Below are positions 8,317 to 18,015 of a stretch of 64,000 nucleotides of DNA, in pieces; the first letter of the stretch is position 1; every line of letters starts with the position of its first letter. The DNA is from Bifidobacterium amazonense (GTDB lineage Bacteria > Actinomycetota > Actinomycetes > Actinomycetales > Bifidobacteriaceae): contig NZ_JAFEJT020000001.1 of NCBI RefSeq assembly GCF_018555435.2, positions 100,650-164,649 of the forward strand, given 5' to 3'. The position numbers and the translations under genes are program-made. The notes beneath the pieces were generated by a model. It had not been told where the DNA came from. It was given only the letters and a program-made list of their open reading frames with translations, and ran no database searches.

Positions 8317-10043
8317 GCCAGCAGACAACCACCATGCAGGACGAGGCCGCGAACCTCGCCGAAATCAAGGATCTGAGCGTCTCGTTCATGACGGACGCCG
8401 GTTCCATCAAGGCCATCGACAAGGTCAGCTTCACGATCCCTCGCAAGACCGTGGTCGGCGTGGTCGGCGAATCCGGTTCCGGCAAGTCCGTCACCGCGCG
8501 TTCGATCATCAAGCTGCTGCCGGAGACCGCCACCACGTCGGGCGCGATCTGGCTGTCCAGCCGCAACGGCTCCGAACGGTTCGAGGCGCTCTCCCTGAGC
8601 GGCGAGGACCTGCGCCGCATGCGCGGCTCCGAGGCCGCCATGGTCTTCCAGGAGCCCAACTCGGTGCTCAACCCGGTCTACACGATCGGCTGGCAGATCG
8701 AGGAGGGCCTGCGCGCCCACGGCATGAAGGACAAGAAGGAGCTGCGCGCCAAGTCCATCGACATCCTCAAAAAGGTCGGCATCCCGGACGCCGAGACGCG
8801 CATCGACTACTATCCGCACCAGTTCTCCGGCGGCCAGAAGCAGCGCATCGTCATCGCGATGGCGCTGGTGCTCAACCCCGGCCTCATCCTCGCCGACGAG
8901 CCCACCACGGCGCTCGACGTGACCGTGCAGGCCGAGATCCTCGACCTGCTGCGCCTGGCGCGCGACGAATTCGACGCGTCGGTGCTCATCATCACGCACA
9001 ACATGGGCGTGATCGCCGACATCGCCGACCAGGTCGTGGTCATGTACCGCGGACACGTCGTCGAGCAGGGCGACGTCGAGCAGATCTTCCACCATCCGCA
9101 GGATCCGTACACTCGTCGCCTGCTCGCCGCCGTGCCGCGCATCGGTCAGAAGCTCGTCGTGCGCGACGACAAGGGCGCGCCGATCGAACGCACGGTCGAC
9201 TGGCGCAAGCAGCCCGTCGCCGTCGAGGCGAAGGGCCTGACCATCACGTATCCGGGCCATCTCATGCAGCCTGACTTCGTGGCCGTCGACGGCGTGGACT
9301 TCACGATCCACCGTTCCGAAGTGCTCGGCCTCGTGGGCGAGTCCGGTTCCGGCAAGTCCACCACGGGCCGCGCGATCGCCGGTCTGCAGCGCATCTCCGG
9401 CGGCTCGCTCAACGTGCTCGGCGTGGAGATGAACGGCTTCAAGGAGCGCGACTTCAAGCCCAAGCGGGCCGACATCGGCTTCGTGTTCCAGGATCCGGGC
9501 AGCTCGTTCAACCCGCTGATGACCATCGCGGAGAACGTGGCCGAGCCGCTCATCGTGCACCGCAAGTACTCGTCCGTGGCCGACGCGAAGGACTACGTGG
9601 GCGACCTGCTCGAAATGGTGCAGCTGCCGCGCGCCTACATGACGCGCTTCCCGCACGAGCTGTCCGGCGGCCAGCGCCAGCGCGCCTCGCTCGCCCGCGC
9701 GCTCGCGCTCAAGCCGAGCCTGCTCATCGCCGACGAGCCGACGAGTGCGCTCGACGTGTCGGTGCAGGCCAAGGTGCTGGAGCTGTTCAAGAAGCTGCAG
9801 GTCGAGATCGGGTTCGCTTGCCTGTTCATCACGCACGATCTGGCCGTGGTCGACATGCTCGCCGACCGGATCATGGTGATGCACAAGGGCCGCATCGTCG
9901 AGCACGGCGAGGCTGACGACATCATGCAGCGGCCGCAGAACCCGTACACGAAGAAGCTGCTGGCCTCACTGCCGGTGCCGGATCCGCGCGAGCAGCGGAT
10001 TCACCGCGCGCACCTGCACGAGCTGCTGGAGGCGGAGCGGTAG
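8313..10043 (+). CDS. Fused peptide ABC transporter ATPase (DppD-DppF in one chain)
   Basis: This 576-residue protein contains two complete nucleotide-binding domains, equivalent to DppD and DppF joined. Domain 1 has Walker A GESGSGKSV (about 52-60), signature FSGGQKQR and Walker B LILADEPTTALD. Domain 2 has Walker A GESGSGKST (about 343-351), signature LSGGQRQR and Walker B LLIADEPTSALD. Each is followed by the QNPYT/QDPYT-type C-terminal element of peptide importers. The start at 8313 overlaps the permease stop (ATGA). It energises the importer in the cytoplasm. Confidence 0.94.
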   Translation: MSQQTTTMQDEAANLAEIKDLSVSFMTDAGSIKAIDKVSFTIPRKTVVGVVGESGSGKSVTARSIIKLLPETATTSGAIWLSSRNGSERFEALSLSGEDLRRMRGSEAAMVFQEPNSVLNPVYTIGWQIEEGLRAHGMKDKKELRAKSIDILKKVGIPDAETRIDYYPHQFSGGQKQRIVIAMALVLNPGLILADEPTTALDVTVQAEILDLLRLARDEFDASVLIITHNMGVIADIADQVVVMYRGHVVEQGDVEQIFHHPQDPYTRRLLAAVPRIGQKLVVRDDKGAPIERTVDWRKQPVAVEAKGLTITYPGHLMQPDFVAVDGVDFTIHRSEVLGLVGESGSGKSTTGRAIAGLQRISGGSLNVLGVEMNGFKERDFKPKRADIGFVFQDPGSSFNPLMTIAENVAEPLIVHRKYSSVADAKDYVGDLLEMVQLPRAYMTRFPHELSGGQRQRASLARALALKPSLLIADEPTSALDVSVQAKVLELFKKLQVEIGFACLFITHDLAVVDMLADRIMVMHKGRIVEHGEADDIMQRPQNPYTKKLLASLPVPDPREQRIHRAHLHELLEAER

Positions 10044-10085
10044 TTCCGCCAGGTCGTGCCGGCCGAACCGCCGGTCGATACGTCG

Positions 10086-10138
10086 ATATGATGAGGGGGC
10101 TCCCTTTCCTTGCCGGAAGGGGAGCCCCCTCATCATAT
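10086..10138. terminator. Terminator of the peptide importer operon
   Basis: A 24-bp stem (10086-10109 with 10115-10138) has one G-U pair and loop TTGCC. It ends the operon 43 bp after the ATPase stop and is symmetric enough to work from both sides. Confidence 0.85.
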
Positions 10139-10160
10139 ATGCGTGACAGCCATGTGCATA

Positions 10161-10195
10161 CGTGCGACGGCCGGGATCGCGCCGGCCGCCGCACG
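10161..10195 (-). terminator. Hairpin downstream of the Nudix gene
   Basis: The arms CGTGCGACGGCCGG and CCGGCCGCCGCACG pair with one mismatch around a 7-nt loop. They lie immediately after the minus-strand Nudix stop codon, as expected for a terminator or 3' stabiliser. Confidence 0.55.
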
Positions 10196-10199
10196 TCGG

Positions 10200-10721
10200 T
10201 CAGTGCAGTGCGCCTTCGGTGACGAAGAAGGCGTGCGCGTCGCCCCGCCGCTTGTTCTCGAGGTAGCGGCGGAACAGCGCGAGACGCTCGACGGTGCTCT
10301 TGGCGAGCGGCTGGGGGAGCTCGTCGAGATCGAACCAGCCGACGTTGAGGCTTTCCTCGTCGCCCACGAACGGATCGGCGTTGCCGCCCGGCTTCAGCGC
10401 GCACAGGAACGAATGGTCCATGTACATCGTGTTGTCGCCGTTCGCGTACGTGGTGACCTTGTCGGAGGAGACGACCGCCACCAGATCGGTGACGACCGCG
10501 TCCACGCCGGTCTCCTCCTTGATCTCGCGGACCACCGTGTCGGCCGGCTGCTCGCCCGGCTCGTTGATGCCGTAGACCATCGCCCATTCGCCGGTGTCGG
10601 AGCGGCGGCCGAGCAGGATACGGCCCTGGCCGTCCAGCACGCAGCCGGTCACTCCCATGAGCCATAAGAGATCATGGCCGATCTTCTTGCGCAGCTCGAG
10701 TACGAAGTCCGGAGTAGGCAT
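10200..10721 (-). CDS. Nudix hydrolase (MutT-like)
   Basis: This 173-residue enzyme has a complete Nudix box, GX5EX7REUXEEXGU, at residues 51-73 (G-INEPG-E-QPADTVV-REIKEETGV). All metal-binding glutamates are present, so pyrophosphohydrolase activity on a nucleoside diphosphate derivative is expected; the substrate is not predictable. I start it at ATG 10721, after AGGGATGTG, rather than at the upstream in-frame codon at 10760, which lies inside the neighbouring aminopeptidase gene. It lies 13 bp downstream of that gene on the same strand and is likely co-transcribed. Confidence 0.9.
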   Translation of the reverse strand: MPTPDFVLELRKKIGHDLLWLMGVTGCVLDGQGRILLGRRSDTGEWAMVYGINEPGEQPADTVVREIKEETGVDAVVTDLVAVVSSDKVTTYANGDNTMYMDHSFLCALKPGGNADPFVGDEESLNVGWFDLDELPQPLAKSTVERLALFRRYLENKRRGDAHAFFVTEGALH

Positions 10722-10734
10722 CGGATCACATCCC

Positions 10735-12336
10735 TCAGTACGCCGGAGCGGCGGCCGCACGGTCGGCCATCCAGGCCTCGACCTCGTCGATCTGCTTCGG
10801 AATGCCGGCGGACAGCCATTCGGGGCCGTGCTCGGTCATGAGCACGTCGTCCTCGATACGGATGCCGATGCCGCGCATCTCCGGCGGCAGCAGCAGGTCG
10901 TTCTTCGCGAAGTACAGGCCCGGCTCGATGGTGAAGATCATGCCCGGCGTGATCTTCGCGCCCTGATACGACTCGTAGCGGGCCTGCGCGCAGTCGTGCA
11001 CGTCAAGGCCGAGGTGATGGGCTACGCCGCAGGCGAGCCAACGGCGGTGCTGTTGGCCTTCGGGGGAGAGGGACTCCTCCACGCCGACCGGGAGGATCCC
11101 CCACTCGTGCAGGCGCTCGGCGATCACGCGCATGCAGGCGTGATGGATGTCGGAATAGGTCGCGCCCGGCTTGGCCGCCTCGAAACCGGCCTGCTGGGAG
11201 TCGAGCACCGCCTGGTACAGGCGCTTCTGCAGATCGGTGAACCTGCCGCCGACCGGGAACGTACGCGTGATGTCGGCCGTGTACAGGCTGTTGACCTCGA
11301 CGCCCGCGTCGATGAGCAGCATGTCGCCCTGACGCACCACGCCCGTGTTGCGCATCCAGTGCAGGATCGGCGCATGCTCGCCCGACGCGATGATCGTGTC
11401 GTAGCCCAGGCCGTTGCCCTCCTCGCGTGCGTTCGAATTGAACGCGCCTTCCAGCATGCGCTCCGAACGCGGCTGGTCGACGACCTTCGGCAGCGTCGTC
11501 AGGATCCGGTCGAAACCGTCCTTGGTCGCGGCGATCGCCTTGCGCATCTCGCCGATCTCATAGGAGTCCTTGATCATGCGGGCCTCGGCGGAGAACTCGT
11601 GCAGCTTGTCGTCGGCCGCGGAATTCGCGTCCGGATCGGCGAAGCCGTTCGCCTCACGCACCGACTCGACCATCGACGTGACCTGCGGGTCGGCGTCGGC
11701 GATCACGCGCACGCGCACGGCGCCCGCCTCCGAACCGACGTCCTTGCCGAGCGCGTCCGCAAGCTGCGCGATGTCGTGCGTCTCCAGACCGGTCATCGCG
11801 GCCAGCTCCTTGAGTCCGGCGCGCGGACCCACCCAGTACTCGCCGTAATGCGGGTCGCGGTAGTAGTCCTCGGTCGAATTGTCGGCGCGCGGCGCCACGA
11901 ACAGTTCGGCCGTATGCGTCTTGCCGGCCTTGGCCTCCTCGGAATCCGGGTCGACCGGGTTGAGCACGAGCACGGCGCCCGCCTCGTAGTCCTCGCCGAG
12001 ACCCGTGTAGTAGGCGAACGACGTGTCCGGACGGAACATGTAGTCGCAGTCGTTGTTGCGCACCTTCGGCTGGCCCGCCGGGATTACCAGGCGCTCGCCC
12101 GGGAACGCCCTGCCGAGCGCCTCGAGGCGCGCCGGCGTGAACTTCGAGGACTCGAGCGGTTCGACGGCCGGCTCCTGGTTGTCCCAGCCGGTCGTCATGA
12201 ACTCCTTGAACGAGCCGCTGTTCGGACGCAGCGAACGGTTGTTCACACGGTCGCTCATCGGCTGGTCCGGACCGGGCGCGGACTTGCTCTCCTCGGCCTC
12301 GTACTCCTTGTCCTTTTCGGTGATGACTTCGCTCAT
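10735..12336 (-). CDS. pepP: Xaa-Pro aminopeptidase (aminopeptidase P, M24B)
   Basis: This cytoplasmic metallopeptidase removes N-terminal residues that precede proline. The C-terminal pita-bread domain shows the five metal ligands in order: Asp in LLIDAGVEV, Asp in ADITRTFPVGG, His in VAHHLGLDVHD, Glu in TIEPGLYF and Glu in RIEDDVLMTEHGPEWLS. The N-terminal creatinase-like domain precedes it. At 533 aa it is longer than E. coli PepP because of an N-terminal extension and an insert. The start is ATG 12336 with AAGGGAG 5 nt upstream; the in-frame GTG at 12342 overlaps that site. Confidence 0.93.
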   Translation of the reverse strand: MSEVITEKDKEYEAEESKSAPGPDQPMSDRVNNRSLRPNSGSFKEFMTTGWDNQEPAVEPLESSKFTPARLEALGRAFPGERLVIPAGQPKVRNNDCDYMFRPDTSFAYYTGLGEDYEAGAVLVLNPVDPDSEEAKAGKTHTAELFVAPRADNSTEDYYRDPHYGEYWVGPRAGLKELAAMTGLETHDIAQLADALGKDVGSEAGAVRVRVIADADPQVTSMVESVREANGFADPDANSAADDKLHEFSAEARMIKDSYEIGEMRKAIAATKDGFDRILTTLPKVVDQPRSERMLEGAFNSNAREEGNGLGYDTIIASGEHAPILHWMRNTGVVRQGDMLLIDAGVEVNSLYTADITRTFPVGGRFTDLQKRLYQAVLDSQQAGFEAAKPGATYSDIHHACMRVIAERLHEWGILPVGVEESLSPEGQQHRRWLACGVAHHLGLDVHDCAQARYESYQGAKITPGMIFTIEPGLYFAKNDLLLPPEMRGIGIRIEDDVLMTEHGPEWLSAGIPKQIDEVEAWMADRAAAAPAY

Positions 12337-12437
12337 CGGCACTCCCTTGATGCAAAGGATCGATTGTTACCGCTCCCATCCTAGTTCGTCCTCGGCGCAC
12401 TCGGGACCACGGCCGTGCCGTACGGCCATGGGGCCGC

Positions 12438-12443
12438 TAGAAT
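12438..12443 (+). promoter_or_regulatory. -10 element of the folC promoter
   Basis: TAGAAT at 12438-12443 is a good sigma-A type -10. It would give a leader of about 85 nt before the folC start at 12535. The -35 is weak. Confidence 0.45.
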
Positions 12444-12534
12444 GGAGTGGTTTGAGCCGGGACCGGCCGCACAACATCACACACCGCCCGGTCCGCCGAC
12501 CGATACGACCAAGCAGAACGAGGGTAAGCCAAGC

Positions 12535-14151
12535 ATGTCATTCGAGCATCCGAACCGCAACAACGAGACCATGCGCGAGGTGGAGCGCGACATCATGAAC
12601 CGTCCGCCGGAGCACAACGTCACGAATCTGGATCTCGACCGGATGAACCTGATCCTCGACCTGTTCGGCCACCCCGAGGAGTCGTTCCGCGTCATCCACG
12701 TCACCGGCACGAACGGCAAGGGATCCACCGCGCGCATGGCCGAGGCGATCTGCCGCGCGTACGGCATGCGCACCGGCCTGTACACCTCGCCGCATCTCGA
12801 ACGCATCAACGAGCGCATCGCCATCGACGGCCAGGAGCTGTCCGACGACGACTTCATCGACACGTGGGACCAGGTCAGGGACCTCGTGGCGCTCGTGGAC
12901 GCGAAGATGGAGGAGCAGGGCAAGCCGAAGATGAGCTTCTTCGAAGTGCTCACCGCCATGGCCATCTGGAAGTTCGCCGACGCGCCGGTCGACGTGGCGA
13001 TCGTCGAGGTCGGCATGGGCGGCCTGCAGGACGCCACCAACGTGCTCGACGCCGACGCGGCGATCATCGGCCCGGTCGACATGGACCACATGCAGTGGCT
13101 CGGCGGCACCGTCGAGAAGATCGCCGAACAGAAGGCCGGCATCATCAAGCCCGGCTGCACCGCGGTCATCGGCGCCCAGCCGCACGAGGACGAGGTGATG
13201 CCCATCCTCGAGGAGGCCGCGCGCCGCAACGACGCCACGCTCGTGCGCGACGGCTACGAGATGGAGGTCGTCTCGCGCGCCCCCGCCGTCGGCGGCCAGG
13301 TCGCCACGCTCGTCACCCCGCGCGGCCGCTACGAGGAGGTCCCGATCGCCAAGTTCGGCGAACATCAGGCGCACAACGCGCTCGCCGCGCTCGCCGCCGC
13401 CGAGGTCGTCCTGCCCGTCTCCGGCGTGCTCGACGGCGACCTGGTCGGCGAGGCGTTGAGCGGGGTCAAGGTGCCGGGCCGCATCGAACAGGTGCGCACC
13501 TCGCCGACCATCATCGTCGACGGCGGCCACAACGTGAACGCGGCCGAGGCGCTGCGCGCGGCCATCGAGGAAAGCTACGACTTCAACCAGCTCGTCGGCG
13601 TGATCGCCATGATGGGCGACAAGCAGGTCGAGGAGTATCTCGGCGTGCTCGAGCCGATCCTCGACAAGGTGGTCGTCACCGAAAACTCGTGGCGCGAGCG
13701 CGTCATGCCCGCCGAGGAGCTTGAAAAGGTCGCCGTGCGCGTGTTCGGCCGCGACCGCGTCACGCGCGAGGACGCGCTGCCCGACGCGATCCAGAAGGCC
13801 GTCGACATGGTCGACTCCGAGGACGAGACCGGCGTCGGCTACGGCCGCGGCGTGCTCATCTGCGGCAGCTTCGTGACCGCCGGCGACGCGCGCGTCCTGC
13901 TCAAGGAGCGTATGAACCCGGATCTGGCCAAGCCGAAGCATGAGCGCGTCGAACCGAACCTCGGCGGGGACGCGAAGACGACGGCCGGCGAATCCGATGC
14001 GATCGACCAGGACGCCGCCGACCGCGATTTCGAAACGGACGCGAACCCGGACTTCGACAACGACGACTTCGGCGATTTCGGTCTGAACAAGATCGCACGC
14101 GAGGCCGCGGAGGACGACGAAGCGCACGACGACGGCCAGGACGCCGAATAG
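12535..14151 (+). CDS. folC: Folylpolyglutamate / dihydrofolate synthase
   Basis: FolC adds glutamates to (dihydro)folate. The Mur-ligase-like ATP site VTGTNGKGSTARM (about residues 56-68) and the LYTSPHLERINERI block are diagnostic. The start is ATG 12535, preceded by GAGGGTAAG; upstream in-frame ATGs at 12415 and 12442 lie at or before the presumed promoter. The protein is 538 aa, about 80-100 residues longer than the family norm because of a very acidic C-terminal tail (DFDNDDFGDFG and following) of unknown role. smc follows after about 100 bp. Confidence 0.93.
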   Translation: MSFEHPNRNNETMREVERDIMNRPPEHNVTNLDLDRMNLILDLFGHPEESFRVIHVTGTNGKGSTARMAEAICRAYGMRTGLYTSPHLERINERIAIDGQELSDDDFIDTWDQVRDLVALVDAKMEEQGKPKMSFFEVLTAMAIWKFADAPVDVAIVEVGMGGLQDATNVLDADAAIIGPVDMDHMQWLGGTVEKIAEQKAGIIKPGCTAVIGAQPHEDEVMPILEEAARRNDATLVRDGYEMEVVSRAPAVGGQVATLVTPRGRYEEVPIAKFGEHQAHNALAALAAAEVVLPVSGVLDGDLVGEALSGVKVPGRIEQVRTSPTIIVDGGHNVNAAEALRAAIEESYDFNQLVGVIAMMGDKQVEEYLGVLEPILDKVVVTENSWRERVMPAEELEKVAVRVFGRDRVTREDALPDAIQKAVDMVDSEDETGVGYGRGVLICGSFVTAGDARVLLKERMNPDLAKPKHERVEPNLGGDAKTTAGESDAIDQDAADRDFETDANPDFDNDDFGDFGLNKIAREAAEDDEAHDDGQDAE

Positions 14152-14257
14152 CGGCGTCCGCCGCGTGCGCAGGCGCCGCAAGCCGGCTCCGGAACGGCCG
14201 CGCGGCAGACCGTGACAGACCACAATAGATCTCAGACAGGCAGCAACCAGCACAAGC

Positions 14258-17200
14258 ATGTATCTCAAGGAACTGACCCTGCGCGGCTTCAAATCGTTCG
14301 CTTCGGCGACCACGCTGCGCTTCGAGCCGGGCATCACCGCCGTGGTGGGGCCGAACGGCTCGGGAAAATCGAACATCGTCGACGCGCTCGCCTGGGTGAT
14401 GGGCGAACAGGGCGCGCGCAACCTGCGCGGCACCTCCATGGAGGACGTGATCTTCGCCGGCACGTCGTCGCGCCCCGCGCTCGGCCGCGCGCAGGTCTCG
14501 CTGACCATCGACAACACCGACCACGCGCTCGACATCGACTATACGGAAGTCACGATCTCACGCACGATCTTCCGCAACGGCGGATCCGAATACGCGATCA
14601 ACGGCAGTCCGTGCCGGCTGCTCGACATCCAGGAGCTCCTGAGCGACACCGGCCTCGGCCAGCAGATGCACGTCATCGTCGGCCAGGGCCGTCTCGACCA
14701 GATCCTGCGGGCCGATCCGAGCGGCCACCGCGCGTTCATCGAGGAGGCCGCCGGCATCCTCAAGCACCGCAAACGCAAGGAGCGCGCGCTGCGCAAACTC
14801 GCCAATACGGAAACCAACCTGTCCCGGCTTGACGACCTGCTTGCGGAGATCCACCGCCAGCTCGGCCCGCTCGGCCGCCAGGCGCGCGTCTCCCGGCGCG
14901 CCGACGCGATCCAGGTGACCCTGCGCGACGCGCGCTCGCGACTGTACGCCGACGACGCAACACGCGCGATGACGAACCGCGACGCCGCCCGGAGCGAGCT
15001 TGCGGCCGTACGCGGCGAACTCAACGGCCTGCGCCGCGACCTCGCCCATGCCAAGGTGCGCATCGAACAGGTCGAAACGGCCAGCGCACAGGCGTCCCCG
15101 GCCATCGCCCAAGCCAGCCGGCAGTGGCAGGAACTGTCCGAAGCACGCGAACGGCTGCGCTCGCTCGCCTCCATCGCCGCGGAACGCGAACGATCGCTGC
15201 TGGCACAGGTGACCAACGATTTCGGCGACGATCCGGGCCTGCTCGAACACCGCGCGCAGGAGATGGACGACCAGACCATGCGGCAGCGCGAGCTTGAACG
15301 CAACGCCCGGGCCTCGCTTGACCAGGCCACGGAACGTCGCGCCGACGACGAACGCCGGCTCGCCTCGCTCCGGCAGACGATCGGCGAACTGCGACGCACC
15401 ACGCAGCAGCGCGACGCGAACATCGCCAGACTGCGCGAAATGATCGCACGAGAGGAATCCGCCGTGCAGCTGGCAGCCAGCCGCACCCGCGACTTCACCG
15501 AACAGCGGGCCTCGCTCGACCGGCAGCTCAAGGAGGCCGCCGCGCAGCGCGACGCGTTGGAGCACGCCGCCGACGCCGCCGCGGCCGACGACGGCACCGC
15601 CGCACTCGACGAGGCCCGGCGGCGGCTCGCCACGGCGCAGGAGACGCTCAACGCCGTCCAGGAACGCCAACGCGACGTCAACGGGCGCATCATCTCGCTC
15701 AAGGCCAAGGCCGAGGCGCTCGCCGACACGCTCGACAACCGCAACGCGTCCGGTGCGCTCGAACGCGACGCCGACGTTGACGCGATGGGCCGTCTCACTG
15801 ACTTCATCCGCGTGGCCGACGGCTGGGAGGACGCCGTGGCGCGCGCACTCGACGTGTTCGCCGGTGCGATCGTCGTGCCCTCGCGAGGCAATCTCGCGCA
15901 CGCGCTCGACCGCGCCCGCGAGGACCGTCTCGGCAAGGCCGTCGTGCTCACGCCGGTCGACGGCGGACCGACGCCGGACGAAACGGCCGCCGCGACCGAC
16001 GACGAGCGGGAGCGCATGTGCGCCTCACACCTGATCGCCGCGAACCCCGACGCGCAGGACGCCGAACAGGCGGCCGGCGTGGCGCGCGCCGTGCGAGTCC
16101 TGCTCGCCGACGTGGCCGCCGTCGACACGCTCGACGAGGCGATCGCGGCCGTCACCCACGATCCGGACGCGGCCGGCGACCCGAACAGCCTGAACGCGGG
16201 GGAGGAGCCGCGCTTCGCGCAGGCCGTCACCAAGGCCGGCGAAATCGTCAACGCGGTGGGCGCGGTGGGCGGCTCGTCCCTGTCGCAAAGCGACCTGTCG
16301 CTGGCCGCACGGCGCGACAAGGCGCTCCAGCAGGTACGCGAACTGAGCGAACAGGCCGAAGTCCTCGGCGCCGACGTCGAACGGGCGCAGACCGAGCGGG
16401 ACAGGTTGCGGCTCGCCGTCGAACAGGCATCCGCCGCATGCACCGAACATCGCGTCAAAGCACGGCAGGCCGCCGAATCACTGCAGGCCGCCGCAGGACG
16501 TGCGGCCGGACTCGAACGCCAGCTGTGCGAGCTCGACAACCGTCTCGCCGCGGCCAAGGACGACGGCGAAACGCATCGGATCAAAGTCGACGACCTGAAC
16601 CGCGCGCTCGTCGCGGCGCAATCATCCGCGGACGGCACCGCCGACTCCGATGAGCTCGACGCGCGCGAACACGAACTCGAAGCCTCGCTCGACGTGACGC
16701 GCGAACACGAGGTCGCGGCCAAGATCGCATGGACCGAGGCGCAGCGCAAGGCCGAATCGTTCGAACGACAGGCCGGACTGCTTCACGACCAGGCCAAGCA
16801 GACCGCAGCCCGACGCGAGCGCATCGCGCAGGAGAACGAACGCCGAAGCGCGCAGGCCGCACACGCCGGCCGCGTGGCCGCCGACGCGCTCGCCGTGGCC
16901 GATCTGGCCGGTCGGGCCGCCGATGACGCGGCCGGGCGCCGCGACAAGCTGCAGGCGGCCGCCGCCAGCCATGACGAGGAGCTGAAATCGCTGCGCGCCA
17001 CGCGCGACGAGCTCGAGCCGAAGGTCACCGACCTGACCGCGCGCGAGCATGTGCTCGACGTGAACCGGGAACGGTACGCCGCCGAATGCGAGCAGATCGA
17101 ACGGCGCGTGGCCGACGAGCTGGGCAGCGGCCTCGACGAGCTGATCCGCGACTACGGTCCCGACGTGCCCGTGCCGGTGCTCGACGACGCCGGACGCCCT

Positions 17201-17968
17201 GTGCCGGAGGGGGAGCGGGCCGGGGACCCGACTGCTGAGCATACGGCCGCGCGCACGGATGACGCAGGCGAGCCTTCCGGGTTCCGAACCGTGCCCTACG
17301 TGCGCGACGAGCAGGTCGCACGGCTCGAGAAGGCGAAACGCGATCTGGCCGCCCTGGGCAAGGTCAATCCGCTGGCCACCGAGGAATACGAGGCTCTTGA
17401 GGCGCGTAACCGTTATCTCAAAGGGCAGCGCGACGACGTCGCCAAGTCGCGCGACGATCTCATGCAGCTCATCCGCGACCTCGACGGGACGATGGTCGAC
17501 GTGTTCCGCAGCGCGTTCGAGGACACGGCCGCCGCGTTCGAGCAGGTGTTCGCCACGCTGTTCCCGGGCGGTACCGGCCGTTTGCGGCTCGAAAACCCCT
17601 CGGACATGCTCTCCACCGGCGTGATCGTCGAGGCGAGCCCGGCCGGCAAGCGCGTCAAGCAGCTGAGCCTCCTGTCCGGCGGCGAACGGTCGCTCACGGC
17701 GCTCGCGCTGCTGTTCGCGATCTTCACCGCGCGGCCCAGCCCGTTCTACGTGATGGACGAGGTCGAGGCGGCGCTTGACGACGTGAACCTGACCCGTCTG
17801 CTCAATGCGCTCGATGAGCTGCGCGCGCACGCCCAGCTCATCGTCATCACGCACCAGCAGCGCACCATGTCGATCGCCGATGCGCTGTACGGCGTGACCA
17901 TGCGCGCCGACGGCGTGACGGCCGTCGTCTCGCAGAGGCTCGAACGCGAAACGCAGGACGCGGACTGA
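14258..17968 (+). CDS. smc: Chromosome segregation ATPase SMC
   Basis: The 1236-residue protein has full SMC architecture: Walker A GPNGSGKSN at residues 31-39 and the Q-loop region with LRGTSMEDVIFAGT, then a long coiled coil. A hinge lies around residues 510-660, followed by a second coiled coil, the signature LSGGERS near 1139 and Walker B FYVMDEVEAALDD near 1163. It forms the condensin core with ScpA and ScpB, which lie 28 kb away in this window (42.4-44.1 kb). A Pro/Glu-rich insert with PVPVLDDAGRPVPEGERAGD interrupts the end of the second coil. The start ATG 14258 is supported by the conserved N-terminus MYLKELTLRGFKSFA. Confidence 0.97.
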   Translation: MYLKELTLRGFKSFASATTLRFEPGITAVVGPNGSGKSNIVDALAWVMGEQGARNLRGTSMEDVIFAGTSSRPALGRAQVSLTIDNTDHALDIDYTEVTISRTIFRNGGSEYAINGSPCRLLDIQELLSDTGLGQQMHVIVGQGRLDQILRADPSGHRAFIEEAAGILKHRKRKERALRKLANTETNLSRLDDLLAEIHRQLGPLGRQARVSRRADAIQVTLRDARSRLYADDATRAMTNRDAARSELAAVRGELNGLRRDLAHAKVRIEQVETASAQASPAIAQASRQWQELSEARERLRSLASIAAERERSLLAQVTNDFGDDPGLLEHRAQEMDDQTMRQRELERNARASLDQATERRADDERRLASLRQTIGELRRTTQQRDANIARLREMIAREESAVQLAASRTRDFTEQRASLDRQLKEAAAQRDALEHAADAAAADDGTAALDEARRRLATAQETLNAVQERQRDVNGRIISLKAKAEALADTLDNRNASGALERDADVDAMGRLTDFIRVADGWEDAVARALDVFAGAIVVPSRGNLAHALDRAREDRLGKAVVLTPVDGGPTPDETAAATDDERERMCASHLIAANPDAQDAEQAAGVARAVRVLLADVAAVDTLDEAIAAVTHDPDAAGDPNSLNAGEEPRFAQAVTKAGEIVNAVGAVGGSSLSQSDLSLAARRDKALQQVRELSEQAEVLGADVERAQTERDRLRLAVEQASAACTEHRVKARQAAESLQAAAGRAAGLERQLCELDNRLAAAKDDGETHRIKVDDLNRALVAAQSSADGTADSDELDAREHELEASLDVTREHEVAAKIAWTEAQRKAESFERQAGLLHDQAKQTAARRERIAQENERRSAQAAHAGRVAADALAVADLAGRAADDAAGRRDKLQAAAASHDEELKSLRATRDELEPKVTDLTAREHVLDVNRERYAAECEQIERRVADELGSGLDELIRDYGPDVPVPVLDDAGRPVPEGERAGDPTAEHTAARTDDAGEPSGFRTVPYVRDEQVARLEKAKRDLAALGKVNPLATEEYEALEARNRYLKGQRDDVAKSRDDLMQLIRDLDGTMVDVFRSAFEDTAAAFEQVFATLFPGGTGRLRLENPSDMLSTGVIVEASPAGKRVKQLSLLSGGERSLTALALLFAIFTARPSPFYVMDEVEAALDDVNLTRLLNALDELRAHAQLIVITHQQRTMSIADALYGVTMRADGVTAVVSQRLERETQDAD

Positions 17969-17969
17969 C

Positions 17970-18009
17970 GCAGAGGCCCTCTCCGGCTTCCGTCGGGGAG
18001 GGCCTCTGC
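17970..18009. terminator. Bidirectional terminator between smc and the FemAB-like gene
   Basis: A 16-bp stem (17970-17985 with 17994-18009, one G-U pair) lies between two convergent stops. Confidence 0.85.
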
Positions 18010-18015
18010 CGTCGC

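Noticed and set aside
14539..16749. 736-residue Ser/Arg-rich minus-strand ORF inside smc
   Set aside because: Shadow of the SMC coiled coil; no start signal or domain.
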